Shown piece by piece: positions 9,303 to 18,978 of a DNA stretch of 64,000 nt. The notes beneath the pieces were generated by a model. It worked only from the letters and a program-made list of their open reading frames with translations. It was not told the origin of the DNA and did no database searches. The stretch spans positions 1 to 64,000 of the forward strand of contig NZ_LBDA02000001.1 of assembly GCF_000980885.2 (NCBI RefSeq), read 5' to 3'. A program made the position numbers and the translations under genes. The stretch comes from Streptomyces malaysiense (GTDB lineage: Bacteria; Actinomycetota; Actinomycetes; Streptomycetales; Streptomycetaceae). Position 1 is the first letter of the stretch. The number at the start of each line of letters is the position of its first letter.

Positions 9303-10457
9303 TCACGCGTCGGACACCGAGTCGAAGGGCACCTGCCCGCGCGCCACGCCCCGCGCGTCCGCGTCCACCGAGCGGCGCAGCGCCTCGTGCAGCTTCGCCG
9401 GGGTCAGCACCCCGAGGAAGCGCGCCCCGTCCAGCACCGCGACCCACCCGGCGTCGTGCTGGAGCATCACCCCGAACGCCTGCTTCAGCGGCGCCCCGAC
9501 CGGTACCCACGCGGTCATCCGATGGGCGAACTCCCCGACCGTGCCGCCCGCCGCGAGGTCCGCCGCCCCGACCCAGCCGTGGAGGTCGCCCCGCTCGTCC
9601 AGCACCACCGCCCAGCGCGCGCCCTGCTCGCTCAGCCGCTCCCGGGCCCGTGCGGCGGGCTCGTCGGGCCGGGCCACCGGCGGCTGCTGGAGATCGTCCG
9701 GCTCGATCGCGGTCACCGAGAGCCGCTTCAGCCCCCGGTCCGCGCCCACGAACGAGGCGACGTACGACGTGGCGGGCGCCCCCAGCACCGCCCCCGGGGT
9801 GTCGAACTGCTCGATGCGGCCCTGCCCGTACACGGCGATCCGGTCCCCGAGCCGGACGGCTTCCTCGATGTCATGGGTGACCAGCAGCACCGTCTTGCGC
9901 ACCGCGGCCTGCATCCGCAGGAACTCGTCCTGCAACTGCTCGCGCACCACCGGGTCGACCGCGCCGAACGGCTCGTCCATCAAGAGCACCGGCGGGTCCG
10001 CCGCCAGTGCCCGTGCCACCCCGACCCGCTGGCGCTGCCCGCCGGACAACTGCTCGGGGTAACGCGGTCCGTACGTCTTCGGGTCCAGGCCGACCAGGTC
10101 GAGCAGCTCGGCCGCCCTGGTCCGCGCCTTCGCCCGCTTCCAGCCGAGCAGCGCGGGCACGGTCGCGGTGTTGTCCAGCACCGTGCGGTGCGGGAAGAGC
10201 CCCACCTGCTGGATGACGTACCCGATGCGGCGGCGCAGCCGCACCGGGTCGACCGCCGCGATGTCCTCGCCGTCGACGCTGATCCGCCCCGAGGTCGGCT
10301 CGATCAGCCGGTTCACCATCATCATGGTCGTCGTCTTGCCGCAGCCCGACGGGCCGACCAGCGTCACCAGCTCGCCCTCGGCCACCTCGAAGGACAGGTC
10401 GTCCACGGCCGTCGTACCGTCCGGGTAGCGCTTCGTGACGTGCTCGAACCGGATCAT
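9303..10457 (-). CDS. osmoprotectant ABC transporter ATPase with CBS domains
   Basis: A 384-residue ATPase. Walker A is GPSGCGKT (35-42), the Q-loop region is VIQQVGLFPH, the signature is LSGGQRQRVGVARAL (137-151), Walker B is VLLMDEPFGAVD, and the H-loop is LVTHDIEEA. The C-terminal third carries paired CBS domains (from about 255), which in OpuA-type importers sense ionic strength and gate transport. It faces the binding-protein gene tail to tail with only 27 bp between them, so it is transcribed separately from its own transporter subunits. Confidence 0.9.
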   Translation of the reverse strand: MIRFEHVTKRYPDGTTAVDDLSFEVAEGELVTLVGPSGCGKTTTMMMVNRLIEPTSGRISVDGEDIAAVDPVRLRRRIGYVIQQVGLFPHRTVLDNTATVPALLGWKRAKARTRAAELLDLVGLDPKTYGPRYPEQLSGGQRQRVGVARALAADPPVLLMDEPFGAVDPVVREQLQDEFLRMQAAVRKTVLLVTHDIEEAVRLGDRIAVYGQGRIEQFDTPGAVLGAPATSYVASFVGADRGLKRLSVTAIEPDDLQQPPVARPDEPAARARERLSEQGARWAVVLDERGDLHGWVGAADLAAGGTVGEFAHRMTAWVPVGAPLKQAFGVMLQHDAGWVAVLDGARFLGVLTPAKLHEALRRSVDADARGVARGQVPFDSVSDA

Positions 10458-10519
10458 GTCCCCACGCTAGCGGCGCCACGGGTGGGACGCGCGGCGGCGC
10501 CGGGCGCCGTCTTCGTGGT

Positions 10520-11164
10520 TCAGCCGTCCAGCAGGATCACTTCCAGCGTGCGCGGCCCATGGACGCCCTCCACCCGGTCCAGCTCGATGTCACTGGTGGC
10601 CGAGGGACCGGAGATCCAGGTCAACGGGCGGGTGGGATCGAGGCGTTCGAGGGCCTGGGGAACCGACGCCACGACCTGCTCGGGTACGCGGACCACGCAG
10701 ATGTGGTGGTCGGGGACGAGCGAGATACGGCGCCGGCCCTGGTCGGGGGAGCCGTCGAGGACGACGGTGCCGGTCTCGGCGATCGCCACGGCACAGCCGG
10801 TCACGACGCTGCCGACCCGGTCGAGCCGCTGCGGGGTGTCCGCGGCCCGGTCGTGGATACGCACCAGGTCGGCCGCGGCCGTCCACCAGGGCGGCAGTTC
10901 GGGGGGCACCACCGCTTCCTGAGAGCCGTGCGCGGCCAGCAAGCGCATGACGAGGAGCGGCAACTCCTCCGCATCGGCGCGGTGCACGATCGCCCGGTAG
11001 TCCGCGAGGTTCTCGGCCAGCAGCTCGACCGTCTCCTCCACCGTCCGCTTCCCGTGCTCGCGCAGATAGTCCCGGGGCACGGCCTCCTCGTACGGCCGCT
11101 CGTCCGGGGGCACGTCGGCGAGCGCGCGCCGCACCCGGCCCAGGATCCGCTCCCTGCTGTTCAC
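10520..11164 (-). CDS. lutC: lactate utilization protein C (LutC/YkgG)
   Basis: A 214-residue LUD-domain protein. Recognisable blocks are CAVAIAETGTVVLDGSP and ISLVPDHHICVVR, then TWISGPSATSDIELDRVEGV near the C-terminus, all typical of LutC. It is the third gene of lutABC. The GTG start at 11164 overlaps the lutB stop as GTGA, which fixes the start against a longer in-frame reading. The complex oxidises L-lactate to pyruvate. Confidence 0.9.
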   Translation of the reverse strand: MNSRERILGRVRRALADVPPDERPYEEAVPRDYLREHGKRTVEETVELLAENLADYRAIVHRADAEELPLLVMRLLAAHGSQEAVVPPELPPWWTAAADLVRIHDRAADTPQRLDRVGSVVTGCAVAIAETGTVVLDGSPDQGRRRISLVPDHHICVVRVPEQVVASVPQALERLDPTRPLTWISGPSATSDIELDRVEGVHGPRTLEVILLDG

Positions 11165-12636
11165 TTGGCGTCCTTTCCGCCGCGCGTGCGCAGCCACCAG
11201 TCGCGGAAGGGCTCCGCGGGCACCGCCGGCAGATCCCGGGTGCCGGACCACGCCCGGCCGGGGCCCGGCAGGGCGCGCGGGTGCAGCCGGCGGGAGCGGG
11301 AGGCGAGCCGCTGGCCGGTGCGCAGGGCGCTCGGGTGGCCGAACGCCCAGGCGGCCGCCCGCATCGCGGCGCGCTCGGCCGCGTGCCCCCTGGCGGGGCG
11401 CAGCACCACCTTGTTGCCGCGGCGCACCGCCGGGCCGCCCTCGACGACCCGTTCACGCAGATGCACCAGCACCTCGGGGATGTCGATGGCGACCGGGCAC
11501 ACCTCGTAACAGGCACCGCACAGGCTCGACGCGTACGGCAGGGAGGCGTCGATCTCGCTGGCGGTGCCCCGGAGCTGCGGGGTGAGGATGGCGCCGATCG
11601 GGCCCGGGTAGACGGAGCCGTAGGCGTGTCCGCCGGCCCGCTCGTACACGGGACAGACGTTGAGGCAGGCCGAGCAGCGGATGCAGCGCAGGGCCTGGCG
11701 GCCGACCCGGTCGGCGAGGGCGTCGGTGCGGCCGTTGTCCAGCAGCACGAGATGGAAGGCGCGCGGGCCGTCCTCGTCGGTGGTCCCCGTCCAGGTACTG
11801 GTGTAGGGGTTCATCCGTTCGGCGGTGGCGGAGCGGGGCAGGGTCTGGAGGAAGACCTCCAGGTCGCGCCAGGTGGGCACGATCTTCTCGATGCCGACGA
11901 CCGAGATCAGCGTCTCGGGCAGGGTCAGGCACATCCGCCCGTTGCCCTCGGACTCCACCACTACCAGGGTGCCGGTCTCGGCGACCATGAAGTTGGCGCC
12001 GGAGATGCCCACCTTGGCCCGCAGGAACTTCTCCCGCAGATGCAGCCGGGCGGCCTCGGCGAGGTCGGCGGGCGTGTCGGTGAGATTCTCGGGGGCGGGC
12101 CGGCCCCAGGCGGCCATCTCGTGCGCGAAGATGTCGCGGATCTCGCCGCGGTTGCGGTGGATGGCCGGGACGAGGATGTGCGAGGGGCGGTCCTTGCCCA
12201 ACTGCACGATCAGCTCGGCGAGATCGGTCTCGTAGGCGCGGATGCCCTCGGCCTCCAGCGCCTCGTTGAGCCCGATCTCCTGGGTGGCCATCGACTTGAC
12301 CTTGACCACCTCCGACTCGCCGGTCTCCTTGACCAGCCCGGCCACGATCCGGTTGGCCTCGTCGGCGTCGGCGGCCCAGTGGACCGTGCCGCCGGCCCCG
12401 GTCACCGACGCCTCCAACTGCTCCAGATAGCGGTCGAGATGGCGCAGCGTGTGGTCCTTGATCCGGCGCCCCGCCGCACGCAGCCCGGCCCAGTCGGCCA
12501 ACTCGGCGACCGCGCGGGCGCGTTTGGCGCGGATGGTGTGGGTGGCGTGCCGCAGGTTCGCGCGCAGGGTCGGGTCGTCGACGGCGGCGCGCGCGGCCTC
12601 GGGAAAGGCCGGCATGCCGACGAATGTGCTGCTCAC
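11161..12636 (-). CDS. lutB: lactate utilization iron-sulfur protein B
   Basis: A 491-residue protein with an N-terminal LUD domain (about 70-300, containing NFMVAETGTLVVVESEGNGR) and a ferredoxin-like region. Two clusters of cysteines are visible: Cys318, 321, 324 and 328 (CIRCSACLNVCPVYE), and Cys373, 376 and 380 (CGACYEVCPV), binding 4Fe-4S clusters. The GTG start at 12636 overlaps the lutA stop; the first residues are VSSTFVG. It is the electron-transfer subunit of the LutABC lactate oxidase. Confidence 0.92.
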   Translation of the reverse strand: MSSTFVGMPAFPEAARAAVDDPTLRANLRHATHTIRAKRARAVAELADWAGLRAAGRRIKDHTLRHLDRYLEQLEASVTGAGGTVHWAADADEANRIVAGLVKETGESEVVKVKSMATQEIGLNEALEAEGIRAYETDLAELIVQLGKDRPSHILVPAIHRNRGEIRDIFAHEMAAWGRPAPENLTDTPADLAEAARLHLREKFLRAKVGISGANFMVAETGTLVVVESEGNGRMCLTLPETLISVVGIEKIVPTWRDLEVFLQTLPRSATAERMNPYTSTWTGTTDEDGPRAFHLVLLDNGRTDALADRVGRQALRCIRCSACLNVCPVYERAGGHAYGSVYPGPIGAILTPQLRGTASEIDASLPYASSLCGACYEVCPVAIDIPEVLVHLRERVVEGGPAVRRGNKVVLRPARGHAAERAAMRAAAWAFGHPSALRTGQRLASRSRRLHPRALPGPGRAWSGTRDLPAVPAEPFRDWWLRTRGGKDAK

Positions 12637-13388
12637 AGCGCCGGGTCCTCCTCGGTGCTCGCCAGGATCTCCGCGATGTGGACGGGCCGGACGCCCGCCC
12701 GGAGACGGGACAGGGTGCCCCCGATGTGCATCAGGCAGGAGTTGTCGGCGGCACACAGCACCTCGGCGCCGGTCGACTCGGCGTTGCGTACCTTGTCCGC
12801 GCCCATCGCGGCCGAGACCGCGGCGTTCTTCACGGCGAAGGTGCCGCCGAACCCGCAGCACTCCTCCGCGCCGGGCAGCTCCACCAGGTCCAGCCCCCGC
12901 ACGGCCGCCAGCAGCCGGTGCGGCCGCTCCCCGAGGCCCAGGCCGCGCAGGCCGTGGCAGGTGGGGTGATAGGTGACCGTGTGCGGATACCAGGCGCCGA
13001 CGTCCGTCACGCCCAGCACGTCCACGAGGAACTCCGTGAGCTCGTACGTCCTCGGCACCACCGGCGCGAGGGTCCGCGCGAGCGAGTCCCCGCGGCCCTC
13101 GGCCCTGGCCCGCTCGCCCATCCGGGGATACAGCTCCCGCACCATCGCCCCGCACGACCCGGAGGGCGTCACGACCGCCTCGTACTCCCCGAAAACCTCC
13201 GCGAACCGCCGCGCCAGGGGCTCCGCCTCGTGCCGATACCCGGTGTTGTAGTGCGCCTGCCCGCAGCACGTCTGCCCCATCGGGAAATCGACCTCCACCC
13301 CCAGCCTGGTGAGCAGCTTGACCACGGCCTTCCCGGTCTCCGGATAGAGCGCGTCGTTGACGCACGTCAGGAACAGGGCGACTCGCAT
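12633..13388 (-). CDS. lutA: lactate utilization protein A (CCG domain)
   Basis: A 251-residue protein of the LutA/GlpC-like CCG family. The two cysteine-rich blocks are QTCCGQAHYNTG and EECCGFGGTFAVKN, which hold a non-cubane iron-sulfur cluster in relatives such as heterodisulfide reductase B. It is the first gene of lutABC, with four-base overlaps at each junction. No recognisable operator was found in 13389-13430. Confidence 0.92.
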   Translation of the reverse strand: MRVALFLTCVNDALYPETGKAVVKLLTRLGVEVDFPMGQTCCGQAHYNTGYRHEAEPLARRFAEVFGEYEAVVTPSGSCGAMVRELYPRMGERARAEGRGDSLARTLAPVVPRTYELTEFLVDVLGVTDVGAWYPHTVTYHPTCHGLRGLGLGERPHRLLAAVRGLDLVELPGAEECCGFGGTFAVKNAAVSAAMGADKVRNAESTGAEVLCAADNSCLMHIGGTLSRLRAGVRPVHIAEILASTEEDPAL

Positions 13389-13649
13389 CGCGGCTCCTCG
13401 GCATAGATCACGGGGCGCGATGCAGCCTAATCGCCGCGGGGGCGGTGCTGTAGACCGTCGAGCCGGGGCGTGGCGCGTGCCTCGGCATGCGCGGAAGGCA
13501 CCGCGCCTCGCCCGACGACGCCTGGCCGTGGGGCCCGGCCGGGCCGGGCCCGCGGCCGCGCGCCCCGGCGGACCGCCACCCGTCCGCCCCGGCTCACCCC
13601 CTCGTGTGCTGAACTTGACCCGTCCTCATCACCCCTCCCGGGAGACCCG

Positions 13650-14951
13650 TTGAGCATCAGCTACCGCCAGCCCGGCGTCGTTCTGACCGATCGCCGGTTC
13701 ACCGTGCCCCTCGACCACGCCGATCCCGGCGGCGAGAGCATCGAGCTGTACGCGCGGGAGGTGGTCGCGGGGGACAAGGCGGGCGGAGAACTGCCCTGGC
13801 TGCTGTACCTCCAGGGCGGTCCGGGCTTCGGGGCGAACCGTTTCGTCGGACGGCAGGCATGGCTCGACCGGGCCCTCGACGAGTACCGGGTGCTGCTGCT
13901 CGACCAGCGCGGTACGGGGAGTTCCACCCCCGCCACCCGGCAGACCCTGCCGCAGCGCGGCGGCCCGGCCGCGCAGGCCGACTACCTCGCCCACTTCCGC
14001 GCCGACTCCATCGTGCGCGACTGCGAGGCCGTCCGCGCCGAGGTCACCGGCGGCGCCCCCTGGACCGTCCTCGGCCAGAGCTTCGGCGGCTTCTGCACGG
14101 TGTCGTACCTCTCGCTCGCCCCCGAGGGCCTGGACACCGCTCTGATCACCGGCGGACTGCCCTCCCTCGACGCCCACGCCGATGACGTCTACCGGGCCGC
14201 CTACCCCCGCATCGAACGCAAGGTCGCCGCGCACTACGCCCGGTACCCGCAGGACATCGAGCGGGCCCGTCGCATCGCCGACCACCTGCTCACCCATGAC
14301 GTGGTCCTGCCGAACGGCTACCGCCTCACCGTCGAGGCCTTCCAGTCCCTCGGCCTCATGCTCGGCAGCGGCGACGGCAGCCACCGGCTGCACCACCTGC
14401 TGGCGGACGCCTTCGTCCGCACCCCGGCGGGACACGAGCTGGCGGACGCCTTCCAGGAGCAGGTCCAGAACCTGCTGTCGTTCGCGGGCCACCCCTTGTA
14501 CGCCCTCGTCCACGAGTCGATCTACGGCCAGGACGCCCGCCCCACCGCCTGGGCCGCCGAACGCGTCCGCGCCGAGTTCCCCCGCTTCGACGCCGCGAAG
14601 ACGCTCGCGGGCGACGAGCCGCTGCTCTTCACCGGCGAGACCATCCATCCCTGGATGTTCGAGACCGATCCCGCCCTGCGCCCGCTGCGCGAGACCGCCG
14701 AACTGCTCGCCGCCCGCGCCGACTGGTCCCCGCTGTACGACCGGAACCGCCTCGCCGCCAACGAGGTCCCGGTCGCCGCGGCCGTCTACCACGACGACAT
14801 GTACGTCGACGCCGGCCACTCGCTGCGCACCGCGCGCGCCATCCGCGGCCTGCGCACCTGGGTCACCGACGAGTACGAGCACGATGGGCTGCGCAGCGGC
14901 GCGCCCCGGGTGCTGGACCGGCTCCTCGCGGTGGTCCGGGACGAGGTGTGA
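13650..14951 (+). CDS. S33 family proline iminopeptidase-like hydrolase
   Basis: A 433-residue alpha/beta hydrolase. The oxyanion-hole motif LQGGPGFG (54-61), DQRGTGSS (85-92) and nucleophile GQSFGG (Ser144) match proline iminopeptidases of family S33. A cap domain occupies the middle, and the acid and His lie near the C-terminus (DDMYVDAGHS). The start is a TTG at 13650 with GGGAG eight bases upstream; no ATG or GTG gives a better N-terminus. It removes N-terminal proline from peptides in characterised relatives. Confidence 0.85.
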   Translation: MSISYRQPGVVLTDRRFTVPLDHADPGGESIELYAREVVAGDKAGGELPWLLYLQGGPGFGANRFVGRQAWLDRALDEYRVLLLDQRGTGSSTPATRQTLPQRGGPAAQADYLAHFRADSIVRDCEAVRAEVTGGAPWTVLGQSFGGFCTVSYLSLAPEGLDTALITGGLPSLDAHADDVYRAAYPRIERKVAAHYARYPQDIERARRIADHLLTHDVVLPNGYRLTVEAFQSLGLMLGSGDGSHRLHHLLADAFVRTPAGHELADAFQEQVQNLLSFAGHPLYALVHESIYGQDARPTAWAAERVRAEFPRFDAAKTLAGDEPLLFTGETIHPWMFETDPALRPLRETAELLAARADWSPLYDRNRLAANEVPVAAAVYHDDMYVDAGHSLRTARAIRGLRTWVTDEYEHDGLRSGAPRVLDRLLAVVRDEV

Positions 14952-15011
14952 CACCGCGGGTCCGGGCGTCCCGTGCGGGCGCCCGGACCCCCGGCCCCGA
15001 CCGGCCGGACC

Positions 15012-16175
15012 TCACGCGGCGAGCGTGTGCCCCGGGTGCAGTACGACCTTGGTGTAGCCCTCGATCCGCTTGTCGAACTTCTCGTACGCCTGCGGCGCCT
15101 GGTCCAGCGGCAGTTCATGGGAGACCACGAAACTGGGCTTGGCCCGCTCGGCGATGATCAGATCGCGCAGCTGGCGGTTGTACCGCTTTACGTTGCACTG
15201 ACCGGTGCCCATCTTCTGGCCCTTCTCGAACATCTTGCCGATCGAGACCAGGAGCTGCCCGTGCTTGGCGTGCTCGTCGGGCCCGCCCGGGTCGGACGGC
15301 ACGTACAGACCCGGCACGCCCAGCCTGCCGGTCGCCCGTACCGTCTCCACCAGCGCGTTCAGGACGCCGGCCGGTTCCTCATGGCTGGTGTCGTCGTGCG
15401 CCTGGGCCTGGTAGCCGACGGCGTCCACACCCTTGTCCGTGCCCTCGCCCTTCGTCTGCGCCCTGATCTGTTCGGCGGGGTCGCCCTTGGTGAAGTCGAT
15501 GGGGATGGCCCCGATCTGCTCGGCCTTGGCCAGCCGCTCGGGCACCCGGTCCACCACGAACACCTTGGACGCGCCGCGCAGCAGCGCCGAGTAGGCGGCC
15601 ATCAGGCCCACCGGACCGGCGCCGTAGACGGCCACGCTCTCGCCGGGGGACACCTGGGCCAGCTCACAGCCGTGATAGCCGGTCGGGAAGATGTCGGCGA
15701 GCAGCACGAAATCGGTCTCGAACTGTTCGCCCGGCGGCAGCTTCAGACAGTTGAAGTCGGCGAACGGCACCCGCAGATGCTCGGCCTGACCGCCCTCGTA
15801 GGGGCCCATGGCCACGTAACCGTAGGCGCCGCCGGCGAAGCCGGGGTTCACCGTCAGACAGAACCCGGTCTCGCCGGCGAGGCAGTTCTTGCAGAATCCG
15901 CAGGCCACGTTGAACGGCATCACGACGCGGTCGCCCACGGACAACGAGGTCACTCCGTTGCCGATCTCCTCGATCACTCCGAGGTTCTCGTGCCCGAAGA
16001 CGATGCCCGGCTCGGCCGCCGTGCGGCCCTCGTACATATGCAGGTCGGAACCGCAGATCGCGGTCGACGTGACGCGTACCAGCACATCGTTGGGATGCTC
16101 GATGCGCGGATCATCGACGTCTCGCACCGTCACGCTGAACGGCTTTTCGTAGACGACGGCTTTCACCTTGGTCAC
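15012..16175 (-). CDS. glutathione-independent formaldehyde dehydrogenase-like zinc MDR
   Basis: A 387-residue medium-chain dehydrogenase. The catalytic zinc site has Cys41 (AICGSDLH), His62 and Glu63 (GHENLG). The structural zinc site has Cys92, 95, 98 and 106 (CGFCKNCLAGETGFC). The NAD-binding motif is VYGAGPVGLMAAYSALLRGA. The insertion VDAVGYQAQAHDD before the NAD-domain end is typical of formaldehyde-dismutase-type enzymes with tightly bound NAD, which oxidise formaldehyde without a thiol cofactor. Confidence 0.88.
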   Translation of the reverse strand: MTKVKAVVYEKPFSVTVRDVDDPRIEHPNDVLVRVTSTAICGSDLHMYEGRTAAEPGIVFGHENLGVIEEIGNGVTSLSVGDRVVMPFNVACGFCKNCLAGETGFCLTVNPGFAGGAYGYVAMGPYEGGQAEHLRVPFADFNCLKLPPGEQFETDFVLLADIFPTGYHGCELAQVSPGESVAVYGAGPVGLMAAYSALLRGASKVFVVDRVPERLAKAEQIGAIPIDFTKGDPAEQIRAQTKGEGTDKGVDAVGYQAQAHDDTSHEEPAGVLNALVETVRATGRLGVPGLYVPSDPGGPDEHAKHGQLLVSIGKMFEKGQKMGTGQCNVKRYNRQLRDLIIAERAKPSFVVSHELPLDQAPQAYEKFDKRIEGYTKVVLHPGHTLAA

Positions 16176-16375
16176 CTCCGCGTGGAACGCTGGATGACGG
16201 CGGCGAGCCGGAACCGGGGGAGCAGGCTACGTCTACCCGGGCCCTCGGTACGTGCCGGAGCCCCCGTGCGCGCGCATCACCGCCGGTACTTCCAGGTAAC
16301 TCCCCCGCGCCGGGGGTCGCAACCCCGGCCCGGCGGGCCCGGATTCCGGCTGGTCGGCGCCGGTAGACTGTGCTC

Positions 16376-17227
16376 ATGCCAGATCAGACAGCCGGACTTC
16401 CGGAGCTGCGCGGGGACTGCGGAAGCTGCTTCGGGCTGTGCTGCGTCGCCCTGCCCTTCGCCGCGTCCGCCGACTTCGCGCTCGACAAGCCCGCGGGCCG
16501 CCCGTGCCCCAACCTCGCCACCGACCACCGCTGCGGCATCCACGCCCGGCTGCGGGACAGCGGTTTCACCGGCTGCACCGTCTACGACTGCTTCGGCGCG
16601 GGCCAGAAGGTCTCGCGGCACACCTTCGACGGGCAGGACTGGCGTACGGCGCCGAAGGACCGGGCCCGCCGGATGTTCGAGGTCTTTCCCGTCGTACGAC
16701 AGCTGCACGAGCTGCTCTGGTACCTGACCGAGGCGCTGTCCCTGCCCGCAGCCCGTCCCCTCCGTGCCGGGCTTCGACGGGCGCTGGAGGAGACCGAACG
16801 CCTCACCCTGCTGCCCGCCGAGGAGCTGGCCGCGCTGGACGTCGCCGCGCACCGTTCGGAGATCAACGTGCTCCTGCTGCGCACCAGCGAACTGGTTCGG
16901 GCCGGGGCGGCGGGCGGCAAGGGCGGCAAGGGCGGGAAGAGCGGCAGGGGCAAGGACCGCCGGGGCGCGGATCTGATGGGCGCCCGGCTCCGGGGCGCCG
17001 ACCTCCGCGGGGCCACCCTCCGCGGCGCCTACCTCATCGCCGCCGACCTGACCGGCGCGGACCTGCGCGAGGCCGACATGATCGGCACCGACCTGCGCGA
17101 CGCCGACCTCTCCGACGCCGACCTGACCGGCGCCTTCTTCCTCACCCAGCCGCAGCTGAACGCCGCCCGGGGAAACACCGGGACGAAGCTGCCGGGGACG
17201 CTGAGCCGGCCGGCGCACTGGGAGTGA
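16376..17227 (+). CDS. pentapeptide-repeat protein with cysteine-rich N-terminus
   Basis: A 283-residue protein. The N-terminal domain has many cysteines (CGSCFGLCC at 15-23, then CPN, RCGIH, GCTVYDC), which suggests a bound metal or Fe-S cluster, as in YkgJ-like proteins. A Gly/Lys/Arg linker (about 180-197) leads to pentapeptide repeats (about 198-255; for example ADLRGATLRGAYL), which form a right-handed beta-helix. The ATG at 16376 is chosen over a GTG two codons earlier. Function is unknown; the family is conserved in Streptomyces. Confidence 0.8.
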   Translation: MPDQTAGLPELRGDCGSCFGLCCVALPFAASADFALDKPAGRPCPNLATDHRCGIHARLRDSGFTGCTVYDCFGAGQKVSRHTFDGQDWRTAPKDRARRMFEVFPVVRQLHELLWYLTEALSLPAARPLRAGLRRALEETERLTLLPAEELAALDVAAHRSEINVLLLRTSELVRAGAAGGKGGKGGKSGRGKDRRGADLMGARLRGADLRGATLRGAYLIAADLTGADLREADMIGTDLRDADLSDADLTGAFFLTQPQLNAARGNTGTKLPGTLSRPAHWE

Positions 17228-17282
17228 GCGGCGCGGCCGACCGGGCGCCGGGTCACCGGGCCGGCCGGCTTCCCCGGGCCGC

Positions 17283-18857
17283 TCACCTCGGCTCCCGGCC
17301 CCCCTCGGCCGCCCGCGCCGGACGGCCCCGGGGAGCGTCACCGCCCTCCGGTGCCGTCGCCGCGCCCTGCCCCGACACCTTCCCCGGCGTCGCGCGGCGC
17401 GACAGCCGCAGCCGGAAGTCCTCCGGCATCAGGGTCAGCCGTTCGGTCACCGTCAGCCGGTAGGCGGGGTCCGCGTGGAGGTCGTAGCGGCGCAGGAGGA
17501 GTGCGAGGACGAGGGTGGCCTCGTGGAGGGCGAACTGGCGGCCGATGCAGGCGCGCAGCCCGGTGCCGAAGGGCTTGAAGGTGTGCGGGGCACGGCCGCG
17601 GACCGCCTGCGGGGTGAAGCGGTCCGGGTCGAACTCCTCCGCCCTGTCGCCCCAGACCTCGGGGTCCCGGTGCAGCATGGGCGTGAGGACCAGGGCCCAC
17701 GCGCCGCGCAGCATCGGATGGTCACCGGCGAGCACCGTGTCCCGGCGGGCCTCGCGGGCGAAGGCGGGCGCGGTCGGCCACAGGCGGAGCGACTCGTCGA
17801 GGACCCGGCGCACATGGCGCAGCTTGGCCACCTGCTCGTAGCCCGGCTGCCCGGTGCCGCCCCAGACGCGGTCCACCTCGGCGCGTGCCTTCGCCGCGAT
17901 GTCCGGATGGCGGGCGAGGTAGTACAGGGCGAAGGAGAGCGCGCCCGAGGTGGTCTCGTGCCCGGCCACCAGGAAGGTGATGACCTGCCGGCGGACGTTG
18001 TGCGCGGACAGCTTCTCCCCGGTCGACGGATGCTCCGTGGCCAGCATCCGGTCCAGCAGGTCCCCGTCACCGCCGCCCGACCGGCGCCGCTTCTCGACCA
18101 GGGCGTCGACCGTACGGTTCAGATACGCCATGTCGGCCGCGTTGCGCCGGGACGCGCCGCGCAGCAGCAGCGGGGCCAGCGGGCCGGGCACGGCGTTGAG
18201 CCGCTGCGCGTAGGTCAGTGTGCCGATCATCGCCGAGACGAAGGGATGCGGCCGGTCCCGCTCGAAGGAGCCGAAGTCGTGGCCGAACCCGGTCCGCGCG
18301 ATCGTCTCCAGGGTCAGCTTGGTCATGTCCGCGGGCACGTCCACCGGGCGCCCCGCGGCCAGTTCCCGGTCCCAGCGGTCGGTCAGCCGCCCGGCGACCG
18401 CCAGCATCATCCCGTGGTAGCCCTCCATGGCGTCCCGGCTGAACCCGGGCACCAGGACGTCGTGCGCCAGCTGCCAGTTGGGCTCGTGGTTGTAGGCCGT
18501 GAACAGCCCGTCCCCGGCGACCGGGCGGAGGTTGGCAACGCCCAGCCCGACGTGCTTGGCGAAGCGGGACTCGTCGGCGAGATCGGCGGCCGGCCGCGCC
18601 CCCCACACCAGCACGATCTCCTTGTTGAAGATCCGGCGCCGGAAGACGGGGCCCAGCTCGCGCGCGAACCGCATCGAGTCCTGGACGGGCTTGCGCCGGT
18701 CGACCCCCACCACGTCGCCGAGCAGCGGCAGCCGGCGCGGCGGATGCGGGACGCGGTGCAGTTCGGGCCACCCCAGCTCGGCACTCCGAAAGCCCTTCGC
18801 CGGCCGCGGATCCCCGGTCTCGTCCGTGGTCCGCGCGCTCCGCGTCGTCTGCGCCAT
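17283..18857 (-). CDS. CYP102-like cytochrome P450 (heme domain only)
   Basis: A 524-residue P450. It has I-helix AGHETT (298-303), ExxR ESLR (355-358), and heme loop FGTGLRACIG with Cys437 followed by QFALHEATLVLALLLRRYDL. The last stretch is strikingly like P450 BM3 (CYP102A1). Unlike BM3 there is no fused FMN/FAD reductase; the protein ends in a short basic tail. Heme-only CYP102B-type fatty-acid hydroxylases are known in Streptomyces. The start at 18857 has a good GGGAG site. It is divergent from a TetR gene, as BM3 is with BM3R1. Confidence 0.9.
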   Translation of the reverse strand: MAQTTRSARTTDETGDPRPAKGFRSAELGWPELHRVPHPPRRLPLLGDVVGVDRRKPVQDSMRFARELGPVFRRRIFNKEIVLVWGARPAADLADESRFAKHVGLGVANLRPVAGDGLFTAYNHEPNWQLAHDVLVPGFSRDAMEGYHGMMLAVAGRLTDRWDRELAAGRPVDVPADMTKLTLETIARTGFGHDFGSFERDRPHPFVSAMIGTLTYAQRLNAVPGPLAPLLLRGASRRNAADMAYLNRTVDALVEKRRRSGGGDGDLLDRMLATEHPSTGEKLSAHNVRRQVITFLVAGHETTSGALSFALYYLARHPDIAAKARAEVDRVWGGTGQPGYEQVAKLRHVRRVLDESLRLWPTAPAFAREARRDTVLAGDHPMLRGAWALVLTPMLHRDPEVWGDRAEEFDPDRFTPQAVRGRAPHTFKPFGTGLRACIGRQFALHEATLVLALLLRRYDLHADPAYRLTVTERLTLMPEDFRLRLSRRATPGKVSGQGAATAPEGGDAPRGRPARAAEGGREPR

Positions 18858-18907
18858 GACGCCGATCTCCCTTGACCCGGCGGGCCGTCGAGCCCCCGGC
18901 GCACGCC

Positions 18908-18927
18908 TGTTGTACGTGGATTCAACA
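18908..18927. promoter_or_regulatory. TGTTG/CAACA inverted repeat, candidate TetR operator
   Basis: Arms TGTTG (18908-18912) and CAACA (18923-18927) are separated by 10 bp in the intergenic region between the P450 and the TetR gene. The site is about 50 bp upstream of the P450 start codon and could overlap its promoter. Confidence 0.45.
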
Positions 18928-18959
18928 ACGGCCACAGTCTGATCCGCTTGCTGAACCGA

Positions 18960-18976
18960 CGTCAAGTAAAGTGACG
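18960..18976. promoter_or_regulatory. CGTCA-N7-TGACG inverted repeat upstream of tetR
   Basis: Perfect 5-bp arms at 18960-18964 and 18972-18976 end two bases before the TetR start codon. A repressor bound here would block its own gene, the usual TetR autoregulation design. Confidence 0.45.
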
Positions 18977-18978
18977 CC

